Of a stretch of 13,030 nucleotides of DNA, positions 6,833 through 13,030 are shown piece after piece (the stretch's first letter is position 1; every line of letters starts with the position of its first letter). The notes below the pieces were generated by a model. That model was not told the DNA's origin, searched no databases, and saw only the letters and a program-made list of their open reading frames with translations. This stretch comes from an uncultured Eubacteriales bacterium (lineage in GTDB: Bacteria; Bacillota; Clostridia; Christensenellales; Borkfalkiaceae), in assembly GCA_900554485.1 (NCBI GenBank), contig USHO01000027.1, positions 1-13,030 on the forward strand, given 5' to 3'. Both the position numbers and the translations under genes were made by a program.

Positions 6833-7519
6833 TCAGTATCTCTGTCCGAAAATTGCTCTTCCTATACGGATCATATTGCTGCCGTTGGCGATCGCGATTT
6901 TGTAATCGCCCGTCATGCCTATGGACAGGTATTTCATATCGGGAAGGTTTTTCCTTTTTTCGTCGTAAAACGCGCGTATTCCGCGCGTGATGCCCGCAAG
7001 GGTTTCGGCGTCGGCGGTTATCGGAAGTTCTACGGTTATCGGCAACATAGCCATTATGCCGATTATTTTAAGGTTAGGCAAAGCCGCCATATCGTCGAAG
7101 ACGCGTTTCAATTCGTCGAAAGTCATTCCTGTTTTGGACGCCTCGCATCCGGCGTTGATTTCGGGCATAATGTTCTGAATCACGCCTTTTTTCGCCGCGA
7201 AATCGTTTATCTTTTTCGCCATGTCGAGCGACGATACCGAATCTATGCTGTCGGCTTTGCCGACCACATATTTCAGTTTATTGGATTGCAGCGTGCCTAT
7301 GAAATGTTTTTCGACGCCCTCGGGGTAAAACGGAAATTTATCCCTGAATTCCTGCGCGTGGTTTTCGCCGATGACGGCAAGACCGTTTTCGCAAGCCTCG
7401 GTTATCTTATCCATAGAGACGTATTTGGTCGCCCCGAGCAGGGTGATTTTTTCGCCGAAATTGTTGCCGCCCGCTATATCGCTTAAAACGGCGTTTAATT
7501 TTTCTTTAATATCGCTCAT
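6833..7519 (-). CDS. yggS: YggS/PLPBP-family pyridoxal phosphate homeostasis protein
   Basis: A PLP-binding protein of the alanine-racemase-like barrel fold that buffers vitamin B6 and affects amino acid and keto acid balance; no enzyme reaction is established for the family. With the start at 7519 it has 228 residues, the normal length. Motifs: LLGATKYVS with the PLP lysine Lys32, IGENHAQEFRDKF, HFIGTLQSNKLKYVV, INAGCEASKTGM, LSIGMTGDYKIAIANGSNMIRIGRAIFG (phosphate-binding end). The frame stays open to 7582, but residues upstream of 7519 would be encoded across the SRP RNA terminator and do not resemble the family. No Shine-Dalgarno sequence is visible before 7519, and only 15 bases separate the ATG from the terminator hairpin, so initiation and transcription are unclear. 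It heads the yggS-sepF-ywaF-like cluster. Confidence 0.94.
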   Translation of the reverse strand: MSDIKEKLNAVLSDIAGGNNFGEKITLLGATKYVSMDKITEACENGLAVIGENHAQEFRDKFPFYPEGVEKHFIGTLQSNKLKYVVGKADSIDSVSSLDMAKKINDFAAKKGVIQNIMPEINAGCEASKTGMTFDELKRVFDDMAALPNLKIIGIMAMLPITVELPITADAETLAGITRGIRAFYDEKRKNLPDMKYLSIGMTGDYKIAIANGSNMIRIGRAIFGQRY

Positions 7520-7560
7520 AAGACAAATAAAAATGGCGGACCGATAAAAACCGGACCGCC
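7520..7560 (-). terminator. Intrinsic terminator of the SRP RNA gene
   Basis: On the - strand an 11-pair stem (7560-7550 with 7545-7535; one T/T mismatch and one G/U pair) closes a TTTT loop and is followed by ATTTTTATTTGTCTT. It lies 14 bases past the end of SRP RNA helix 1. Its T-rich tail ends immediately before the yggS ATG, so any read-through directly enters yggS. Confidence 0.82.
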
Positions 7561-7573
7561 GTGAATTCGTAAT

Positions 7574-7839
7574 ACTGCGCATTTCCCGTCGACACGTCGT
7601 ACCGATGCGGTAACGCGGCAGGTCGCTCCTTCAAAGCAACCTTATGGCACACGCAGATAACCGTTTAGTGCTGCTATATCCCTATCCTGACACGGTTCGC
7701 GGGTCTGCGTTGCATAAGACCTTGATATCAACACGCCTTACCGCGCGCAGCCACCCATACGGCGAGCCTCGGGGAACCTTCAGCCTTGCTACGGCGGATT
7801 GCAAGTACAGGGCACCGCCGGCTCCCCGCCTAGCGCAGT
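7574..7839 (-). ncRNA. ffs: Signal recognition particle RNA, large Gram-positive type with Alu and S domains
   Basis: RNA core of the signal recognition particle, which binds Ffh (and, in this type, HBsu-like or other Alu-domain proteins) to target membrane proteins. On the - strand the 5' part (about 7833-7780) closely matches the B. subtilis scRNA Alu domain: GCTAGGCGGGGAG, CGGTGCCCTGTA, TTGCAATCCGC, then GCAAGGCTGAA. Helix 8 lies at 7691-7670: GTCAGG, stem ATA, tetraloop GGGA (a GNRA loop), stem TAT, AGCAGC. This is the Ffh M-domain site. The 5' end ACTGCGC (7839-7833) is exactly complementary to GCGCAGT at the 3' end (7580-7574), giving helix 1 and a length of about 266 bases, near the roughly 270 of B. 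subtilis. A promoter and a terminator flank it. Exact ends after processing are inferred. Confidence 0.95.
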
Positions 7840-7845
7840 GTATAC

Positions 7846-7874
7846 ATTGTAACGCATTTTATTAAATTTTGCAA
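7846..7874 (-). promoter_or_regulatory. Sigma-A-like promoter of the SRP RNA gene
   Basis: On the - strand, TTGCAA (7874-7869, -35) and TACAAT (7851-7846, -10) are separated by exactly 17 bases. The predicted transcription start, about seven bases further on, coincides with the 5' end of SRP RNA helix 1 at about 7839. The two hexamers match consensus at four and five of six positions. Confidence 0.82.
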
Positions 7875-7903
7875 GTTATTTTACGCCGATTTTGTCAAAA
7901 CGC

Positions 7904-7932
7904 TTTACTTAAATATTTTTTTTTGTTATTAT
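7904..7932 (+). promoter_or_regulatory. Sigma-A-like promoter of the ileS T-box leader
   Basis: TTTACT (7904-7909, -35) and TATTAT (7927-7932, -10) have a 17-base spacer that is strongly T-rich (nine consecutive T at 7916-7924). Start of transcription is predicted near 7939, just before the T-box stem I. It is divergent from the SRP RNA promoter, with 29 bases between the two -35 elements. A second possible -35, TTGTCA at 7893-7898, has poorer spacing. Confidence 0.78.
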
Positions 7933-7938
7933 ACAGAT

Positions 7939-8225
7939 ACAATATCAAAGGCAGCGACGAAAACACGCGTTTATAAATACGGGCGTACCAGAGAGTCGGG
8001 ATCGGTGGAATCCGAACGCAACGCTTACAGACGTATCATTTCCGAGCCGCGCCGCAGAACGGCTGAAACCTATTAAGCGGCGACGTTTTTCCTTGCGTTA
8101 AAGGTCATAAGTGTCGTCCGGCGCGTTTTAATCGGCGTCGGCGGAAGAGAAGTGGTACCGCGGTTTCCCCCGTCTTCTTAGGCTGCTTGCCGACGCAAGC
8201 AATCGGCAGACGCAGGGGATTTTTT
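7939..8225 (+). promoter_or_regulatory. T-box riboswitch leader sensing tRNA-Ile, upstream of ileS
   Basis: Uncharged tRNA-Ile binding lets the transcript avoid termination, so ileS is made when isoleucine charging is low. Stem I carries CAGAGAG (7989-7995) and GGTGGAA, the conserved distal-loop motifs. The specifier is ATC at 8035-8037 (an Ile codon, followed by A). Stem III pairs 8118-8124 with 8135-8141. The T-box element AAGTGGTACCGCGG is at 8150-8163. Antiterminator: AGAAG (8148-8152) pairs with CTTCT (8174-8178), bulge TGGTACC (8153-8159), and GCGG (8160-8163) with CCGT (8170-8173). The bulge TGGT is complementary to ACCA, fitting the discriminator A of tRNA-Ile. The competing terminator uses the same 3' strand. 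The leader supports the gene assignment downstream independently of protein similarity. Confidence 0.95.
8167..8225 (+). terminator. T-box-controlled intrinsic terminator
   Basis: CCCC (8167-8170) pairs with GGGG (8215-8218) and CGTCT (8171-8175) with AGACG (8208-8212), leaving a two-base bulge. Inside, GCTTGC (8185-8190) pairs with GCAAGC (8195-8200) around a CGAC loop. Six T follow (8220-8225). Bases 8170-8175 are also needed by the antiterminator, so the two folds exclude each other. Confidence 0.85.
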
Positions 8226-8246
8226 ATTGAAACACGGGAGGTAATC

Positions 8247-11200
8247 ATGTATAAAAAAGTTGACGCGTCGCTCGATTTCGTCGGCAGAGAAAAAGAGATA
8301 ATCGAATTCTGGAAGGACAACGACATTTTCGGGAAGAGCGTAAAAAAGAACGAAGGCAACCGCGAATTCACATTTTACGACGGACCGCCGACGGCTAACG
8401 GAAAGCCGCATATAGGTCACGTTCTTACCAGGGTAATGAAAGACATAGTGCCGAGATACCGCACGATGAAGGGCTATCACGTTCTTCGCAAGGCGGGATG
8501 GGACACGCACGGTTTGCCTGTCGAACTCGAAATCGAGAAAAAACTAGGTCTCGACGGCAAGCAGGATATAGAAAAATACGGCATAGAGCCGTTTATAAAG
8601 GAATGTAAGCAGTCTGTCTGGAAGTACACCAACGAGTGGAAGAACATGAGCGATCGTCTCGGTTACTGGGTTGACATGGATCATCCCTATGTAACTTATC
8701 ACGACGATTATATCGAATCGGTGTGGTGGGCTCTCAAAACCATAAACGAAAAAGGACTGCTGTATAAGGGATATAAAATCGTTCCTTACTGCCCGCGTTG
8801 CGGAACCGCGCTATCTTCTCACGAAGTCGCTCAGGGGTATAAAGACGTCAAAGAAAAATCTGTTTACGTCAAATTCAAAGTAAAGGGCAAAGAGAATACT
8901 TATTTCCTCGTATGGACGACTACGCCCTGGACGCTCCCGTCGAACGTCGCGCTCTGTATGAACGCCGACGCCGATTACGTCGAGATTACTTCCGGAGGAG
9001 AGAATTATATACTCGCCGAGGCTCTCGTGCCGACTCTTTTCGAGGAATACGAAGTCGTATCGAGAAAGAAAGGCAAATCTTACGAGGGTACCGAATACGA
9101 GCCTATGTTCCCGTACGCCCTCGGTACGTTCAAAGAAAAGGCGTTTTATGTAACCAATGCCGAGTACGTCACGCTTACGGACGGAACGGGTATCGTGCAT
9201 ATCGCGCCCGCGTTCGGCGAAGACGATGCGAACGTCGGCAGAAAGTACAATCTTCCGTTCGTGCAGATGGTCAACGACCGCGGCAGATTCGTCGACGCCG
9301 TAACCCCCTATGCGGGGCAGTTCGTCAAAGATGCCGATAAGGAAATAATCAAAGATCTTAAAATAAGCGGAAAACTGTTCAAAGATCAACTCTTCGAGCA
9401 TAGTTATCCGTTCTGCTGGCGTTGTAACACTCCGCTTTTGTATTATGCCAGAAGTTCCTGGTTTATAAAGACGACGGCTGTCAAAGACAGACTTATAGCC
9501 GCCAACAAATCGGTAAACTGGATGCCCGAATCGATAGGAACGGGCAGAATGGGCAACTTCCTCGAAAACGTCATTGACTGGGGCTTATCACGCGAAAGAT
9601 ACTGGGGTACGCCTTTGCCGATATGGGTCTGCGAAGACTGCGGCGAAATCAGAGTGATGGGCTCGAAAGAAGAACTCAAAGACGCCTGCGGAGTCGAAGG
9701 CGACATCGAACTTCACCGCCCGTATATCGACGCTTTGCATTGCAGATGCGGTAAGTGCGGAGGTAAGATGACCAGAGTGAAAGAGGTTATCGACTGTTGG
9801 TTCGACTCGGGGTCGATGCCTTTCGCGCAGTATCACTATCCGTTTGAGAACAAAGAACTCTTTGAAAAGCACTTCCCTGCGGATTTCATATCCGAGGCGG
9901 TTGATCAGACAAGAGGATGGTTCTATACGTTGCTCACGATTTCCACGATTCTCTTTGACAAGGCGGCTTTCAGAAACTGTATAGTCCTGGGTCACGTCAA
10001 CGATAAGAACGGTATCAAGATGAGCAAGCATATCGGCAACGTCGTCGACCCGTGGACGGTGCTCGACAAGCAGGGCGCGGACGCCGTAAGGTGGTATTTC
10101 TATACCGGCAGCGCGCCGTATCTTCCGACCAGATTTTACGAAGAGGCGGTGTCCGAAGGACAGCGTAAGTTCATGGGCACGTTGTGGAACACATATGCGT
10201 TTTTCGTCTTATACGCCGAAATAGATAAATACGACCCGTCGAAGTACGATCTTAAAAAGTGTAAACTCAACCTTATGGACAAGTGGGTTTTGTCGAAACT
10301 CAACACGCTTGTGAAGACCGTTGACGATGGGTTGGAAAATTATAAGATATTCGAGACCGCAAGGACTATTCAGGATTTCACCGACGAACTTTCCAACTGG
10401 TACGTCCGCCGCGGCAGAGAGAGATACTGGGGCAGCGAGATGACCGAAGACAAGGCGGCGGCTTATACCACGCTTTACACGGTGCTTGTGACTCTGGCGA
10501 AAATCTGCGCGCCTTTCGTTCCGTTTATGACCGAAAGCATGTATCGCAACCTCGTCGTGCCGTTCTATAAAGACGCTCCCGAATCCGTACACCTCTGCGA
10601 TTTTCCGACGGCGGACGAAAGCCTTATCGACAAGAAACTCGAAGACGGCATGGAAACCGTTCTCGAAATCGTATCGCTTGGCAGAGCGGCGAGAAACGGC
10701 AGTAACATAAAGAACCGTCAACCGCTCGGCAAACTTTACGTTGCTTCGGACAGAAAGATAGACCTTTCGCCCGAACTCTACGGCATAGCGCGCGACGAAC
10801 TCAACATCAAGAGTTTCGAACTTTTACGCGACGCGTCGCAGTTCGTAAATTATAAGTTAAAGCCGCAACTTAAAACGCTCGGACCTAAATACGGAGCGTT
10901 GCTCGGAGGAATAAGGCAATTCCTCGAAACGTGCGACGCAAAATCGGTGGTGAACGCCGTAAGAAGCGGCAAAACTTACGACTTCGAAGTAAACGGCAAG
11001 CCCGTTTCGCTGTCGCTCGACGATTTGCTTATTTCCAGCGAACCCGCCGAAGGCTACGTTTCGGAAAGTACCGACGGACTGACCGTCGTTCTCGACGCGC
11101 ACGTCACCGACGAACTCCTTATGGAGGGAACCGTAAGGGAAATCGTTTCGAGGGTGCAGAATATGCGCAAAGAGGCGGGTTTTGAAGTTACCGACCGGAT

Positions 11201-11372
11201 CGAACTCGGTTACAGCGCCGAGGGCGTATGCGCAAAGGCTTTCAGAACTCTCGGCGACGATATCGCGCGCGACGTATTGGCGGAAAAACTTGTCGACGGA
11301 CTGTTCGACGGTTACACGAAATACTTCGATATAAACGGCGATAAAGTTACGTTAGTGGTCAAAAAAGCATGA
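8247..11372 (+). CDS. ileS: Isoleucyl-tRNA synthetase, long type-2-like form
   Basis: Charges tRNA-Ile with isoleucine in the cytoplasm. The 1041-residue protein has the class I Rossmann core with HIGH (55-58) in NGKPHIGHVLTR, the CP1 editing domain (VWTTTPWTLPSNVAL, then DGTGIVHIAPAFGEDD), WGLSRERYWGTPLPIW with a Cys-rich ribbon (CEDCGE and CRCGKCGG), DCWFDSGSMPF, and the KMSKS-equivalent KMSKH (591-595). An anticodon-binding domain (LSNWYVRRGRERYWG) and a C-terminal extension follow. Length, the WGLSRERYWGTPLP signature and lack of the bacterial C-terminal CxxC zinc finger point to IleRS type 2, the eukaryote-like form often insensitive to mupirocin. ATG 8247 follows GGGAGG (8236-8241); the open frame upstream to 8187 lies inside the T-box terminator. 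The stop overlaps the next gene (ATGA). T-box control by isoleucine charging is well supported. Confidence 0.97.
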   Translation: MYKKVDASLDFVGREKEIIEFWKDNDIFGKSVKKNEGNREFTFYDGPPTANGKPHIGHVLTRVMKDIVPRYRTMKGYHVLRKAGWDTHGLPVELEIEKKLGLDGKQDIEKYGIEPFIKECKQSVWKYTNEWKNMSDRLGYWVDMDHPYVTYHDDYIESVWWALKTINEKGLLYKGYKIVPYCPRCGTALSSHEVAQGYKDVKEKSVYVKFKVKGKENTYFLVWTTTPWTLPSNVALCMNADADYVEITSGGENYILAEALVPTLFEEYEVVSRKKGKSYEGTEYEPMFPYALGTFKEKAFYVTNAEYVTLTDGTGIVHIAPAFGEDDANVGRKYNLPFVQMVNDRGRFVDAVTPYAGQFVKDADKEIIKDLKISGKLFKDQLFEHSYPFCWRCNTPLLYYARSSWFIKTTAVKDRLIAANKSVNWMPESIGTGRMGNFLENVIDWGLSRERYWGTPLPIWVCEDCGEIRVMGSKEELKDACGVEGDIELHRPYIDALHCRCGKCGGKMTRVKEVIDCWFDSGSMPFAQYHYPFENKELFEKHFPADFISEAVDQTRGWFYTLLTISTILFDKAAFRNCIVLGHVNDKNGIKMSKHIGNVVDPWTVLDKQGADAVRWYFYTGSAPYLPTRFYEEAVSEGQRKFMGTLWNTYAFFVLYAEIDKYDPSKYDLKKCKLNLMDKWVLSKLNTLVKTVDDGLENYKIFETARTIQDFTDELSNWYVRRGRERYWGSEMTEDKAAAYTTLYTVLVTLAKICAPFVPFMTESMYRNLVVPFYKDAPESVHLCDFPTADESLIDKKLEDGMETVLEIVSLGRAARNGSNIKNRQPLGKLYVASDRKIDLSPELYGIARDELNIKSFELLRDASQFVNYKLKPQLKTLGPKYGALLGGIRQFLETCDAKSVVNAVRSGKTYDFEVNGKPVSLSLDDLLISSEPAEGYVSESTDGLTVVLDAHVTDELLMEGTVREIVSRVQNMRKEAGFEVTDRIELGYSAEGVCAKAFRTLGDDIARDVLAEKLVDGLFDGYTKYFDINGDKVTLVVKKA

Positions 11373-12235
11373 AAGTAGCCGATAAATGGAAAGATTACGT
11401 CGTTCTGGCAACCGGCGACGGATATAAACTCGAACGCTGGAAAGACGTAATTCTGCTCCGACCCGATCCTCAGGTTATCTGGGGAGCGCGGACGGATATG
11501 GAGAATTATAAAGGACTCAACGCCAAGTATATCCGCAGCGAGAGCGGCGGCGGACGTTGGGAATACCTTAAAAAATTTCCCGAAGAATGGGTTATATCCT
11601 ACGACGATCTCAGGTTCAAAATCAAACCGATGGGCTTTAAGCATACGGGGTTATTCCCCGAACAGGCTGTCAACTGGGATATAATGCGCGGGCTTATAAA
11701 GAATGCCGGCAGACCGATAAGCGTACTTAACCTGTTCGCGTACACCGGCGGGGCGACCGTCGCGTGTCTGGCGGCGGGCGCAAGCGTCTGTCACGTCGAC
11801 GCCAGCAAAGGTATGGTCGAAAGGGCGGGCGAGAACGTAAGGCTTTCGGGGCTGGGCGACAAACCCGTGAGATATATTATCGACGACTGCGTGAAATTCG
11901 TCAGACGCGAGATAAAACGCGGACATAAATACGACGCGATAATAATGGATCCGCCGAGTTACGGCAGAGGTCCGAACGGCGAAATGTGGAAAATCGAAAC
12001 CGAAATTTATCCGTTTGTAAAACTCTGTACCGAGGTGTTGTCGGATAACCCGTTGTTCGTACTTATCAACAGTTATACTACGGGTCTGCAACCGACGGTG
12101 CTTGAAAACATTCTGACGCTTACCGTCGGGGAGAAGGTCGGAAAGGGCAGAGTCGAGGCGTACGAAGTCGGCGTAAAGACCGAAGAAGGAATAAATCTCC
12201 CATGCGGAGCGGGAGGAATGTTTATAAATGAGTGA
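11369..12235 (+). CDS. Class I SAM-dependent methyltransferase, RlmI/RlmK-like (COG1092-type)
   Basis: A 288-residue Rossmann methyltransferase, probably acting on RNA. Visible: an N-terminal beta-rich region (about 1-90; LERWKDVILLRPDPQVIW), TGLFPEQAVNWD (93-104), SAM-binding motif I SVLNLFAYTGGAT (118-130), the acidic motif II position Asp144 in HVDASKGMVERA, IIDDCVKFVRRE, and motif IV MDPPSYGRG (about 193-201). DPPSY/DPPKF motifs are typical of the COG1092 group that includes 23S rRNA cytosine and guanine methyltransferases; which base is modified cannot be told here. There is no N-terminal PUA domain of the RlmI kind. The start overlaps the ileS stop by four bases and the end overlaps the next gene by eight. 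Co-expression under the T-box with an Ile-tRNA synthetase and a pseudouridine synthase suggests a translation-related role (inference). Confidence 0.87.
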   Translation: MKVADKWKDYVVLATGDGYKLERWKDVILLRPDPQVIWGARTDMENYKGLNAKYIRSESGGGRWEYLKKFPEEWVISYDDLRFKIKPMGFKHTGLFPEQAVNWDIMRGLIKNAGRPISVLNLFAYTGGATVACLAAGASVCHVDASKGMVERAGENVRLSGLGDKPVRYIIDDCVKFVRREIKRGHKYDAIIMDPPSYGRGPNGEMWKIETEIYPFVKLCTEVLSDNPLFVLINSYTTGLQPTVLENILTLTVGEKVGKGRVEAYEVGVKTEEGINLPCGAGGMFINE

Positions 12236-12956
12236 AAAACAATTTGAAAAAGAAGATCTCGTGGTTTTGCACGAAGATAACCATATAATCGTCGTGATGA
12301 AACCGCAAGGCGTGCCGTCCTGCGAAGACGAAAGCAAAGACAAAGATATGCTCACCGTCGTCAGGGAACACATAAAGGAACGCGAAAATAAAAGCGGTAA
12401 CGTCTACGTCGGGCTTGTCCACAGACTCGACAGACCGACCGGCGGAGTTATGGTCTTTGCAAAGAGCAGCAAGGCGGCGGCAAGGCTTTCCGAACAGATG
12501 AAAACGGGCGATTTCGAGAAGAAATATTCCGCGGTTCTGGTCGGCAGCCCTAAAGAAAAACGTGCGACGCTCACCGATTATCTGAAAAAGAACCCTGTAA
12601 ACAATATGGTTTACGTCTGCGGACAGTCCGTGGACGGGGCAAAGTTTGCCGAACTCGAATACGAGGTGAAAGAGGAGAAAAACGGGCTTGCGTTCGCCCT
12701 CGTTACGTTGCACACGGGCAGGAGTCATCAGATACGCGTGCAGATGTCGCATATGGGTACGCCGGTATACGGCGATATGCGTTACGGCGGCGATAAGGCG
12801 AAAAAGGGCAGGCTCGCGCTGTGGGCTACGACTCTCGCGTTTACGCACCCCGTGTCAAAACAAAGACTTTGTTTTAAGGTCGAACCGCCTAAAGACGAAC
12901 TTCCGTGGAAGTATTTCGATACGTCCGTCGTCGTAGACCCGTACGAGGCTTTATAA
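12228..12956 (+). CDS. RluA-family pseudouridine synthase without an S4 domain
   Basis: Isomerises uridine to pseudouridine in RNA. The 242-residue protein is a bare catalytic domain: the N-terminal strand VVLHEDNHIIVVMKPQGVPS, motif II GLVHRLDRPTGGVMVFAKS with catalytic Asp68 (HRLD at 65-68), FEKKYSAVLVG, and motif III LHTGRSHQIRVQMSHMGTPVYGDMRYG. The common HRLDxxTSG reads HRLDRPTGG. No S4 RNA-binding domain precedes it, and length is close to the short RluA/TruC-like members. The target (23S rRNA, tRNA or other) cannot be named. GGAGG (12212-12216) lies 11 bases before the ATG, inside the methyltransferase gene; the two genes overlap by eight bases, so coupled translation is likely. Confidence 0.93.
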   Translation: MSEKQFEKEDLVVLHEDNHIIVVMKPQGVPSCEDESKDKDMLTVVREHIKERENKSGNVYVGLVHRLDRPTGGVMVFAKSSKAAARLSEQMKTGDFEKKYSAVLVGSPKEKRATLTDYLKKNPVNNMVYVCGQSVDGAKFAELEYEVKEEKNGLAFALVTLHTGRSHQIRVQMSHMGTPVYGDMRYGGDKAKKGRLALWATTLAFTHPVSKQRLCFKVEPPKDELPWKYFDTSVVVDPYEAL

Positions 12957-12968
12957 ATCTGCGGGTAT

Positions 12969-13030
12969 ATGCCAACCAAGAATAAAACGAACCTTGCCAA
13001 AACGCCGCTATTTTCGCGCTTTTTGTCAAA
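12969..13030 (+). CDS. Possible start of a further gene, cut by the window end
   Basis: An ATG 12 bases after the pseudouridine synthase stop opens a frame that runs to the last base, giving about 20 residues beginning MPTKNKTNLAKTP. The preceding GCGGGT is at best a weak ribosome binding site. The short distance and same strand are compatible with a fourth operon member, but 62 bases are too few to recognise a family or exclude chance. No terminator is visible between 12956 and the window end, which is also consistent with the operon continuing. Confidence 0.35.
   Translation, partial: MPTKNKTNLAKTPLFSRFLS

Noticed and set aside
7520..7582. N-terminal extension of yggS to 7582
   Set aside because: It would be encoded across the SRP RNA 3' end and terminator hairpin, and family members start at the position equivalent to 7519.
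7644..7865. Open frame of 73 residues on the + strand
   Set aside because: It lies antisense to the SRP RNA gene, whose Alu domain, helix 8, closing helix, promoter and terminator are all visible; no protein family resemblance.
8187..8246. N-terminal extension of ileS to 8187
   Set aside because: It lies in the T-box terminator; GGGAGG before ATG 8247 and the family N-terminus fix the start.
8811..10721. Several 140-200 residue antisense frames within ileS
   Set aside because: Shadows of the synthetase gene; no start-site signals and compositions typical of antisense reading.
1..13030. Mobile element, prophage, CRISPR array or defence system
   Set aside because: No transposase, integrase, phage, Cas, toxin-antitoxin or restriction motif, no regularly spaced repeats and no long direct repeats were seen.

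Overview
The window reads as chromosomal DNA from a low-to-moderate GC Gram-positive bacterium, most likely an uncultured Clostridia-type Bacillota. The evidence is a large SRP RNA with an Alu domain, a tRNA-Ile-sensing T-box leader, SepF, a phage phi3T/Bacillus-like ThyA and AGGAG-type ribosome binding sites. Genus cannot be fixed from the sequence. No insertion sequence, integrase, phage gene, tRNA gene or CRISPR array is visible, and gene density is high.

Region 1 (1-5571, + strand) is one tightly packed run: the 3' part of a KtrB/TrkH potassium channel subunit, thymidylate synthase (thyA), dihydrofolate reductase (folA), uridine kinase (udk), then CapF- and CapG-like enzymes of UDP-N-acetyl-L-fucosamine synthesis. 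Gaps are 14, -4, 16, -4 and 10 bases, so it is probably a single transcript. ThyA makes dTMP and dihydrofolate, and DHFR recycles the dihydrofolate. Uridine kinase feeds the UMP/UTP pool from which UDP-sugars, including the CapF/CapG substrates, are built. The run ends at a long perfect-armed hairpin (5597-5645) that can also stop the convergent operon.

Region 2 (5662-7519, - strand) is yggS-sepF-ywaF-like: a PLP-homeostasis protein, the FtsZ-associated division protein SepF and a multi-pass YwaF/TMEM164-family membrane protein. Directly upstream is the SRP RNA gene (7574-7839, -) with its own sigma-A-like promoter and a terminator whose T-tract runs into the yggS start codon.

Region 3 (7904-12956, + strand) starts with a divergent promoter and an Ile-specific T-box leader (specifier AUC, antiterminator and terminator both resolvable). 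It controls a 1041-residue, type-2-looking isoleucyl-tRNA synthetase. Two RNA-modification-type genes follow with start/stop overlaps: a class I SAM methyltransferase and an RluA-family pseudouridine synthase. The T-box therefore probably sets expression of all three. A possible further gene begins at 12969 and runs off the end.

I found no clearly undescribed system. The points most worth a second look are the SRP terminator/yggS start arrangement, the loss of NADP-phosphate-contact residues in DHFR, the capF-capG pair without capE attached to nucleotide genes, and a YwaF/TMEM164-like gene in a division operon.
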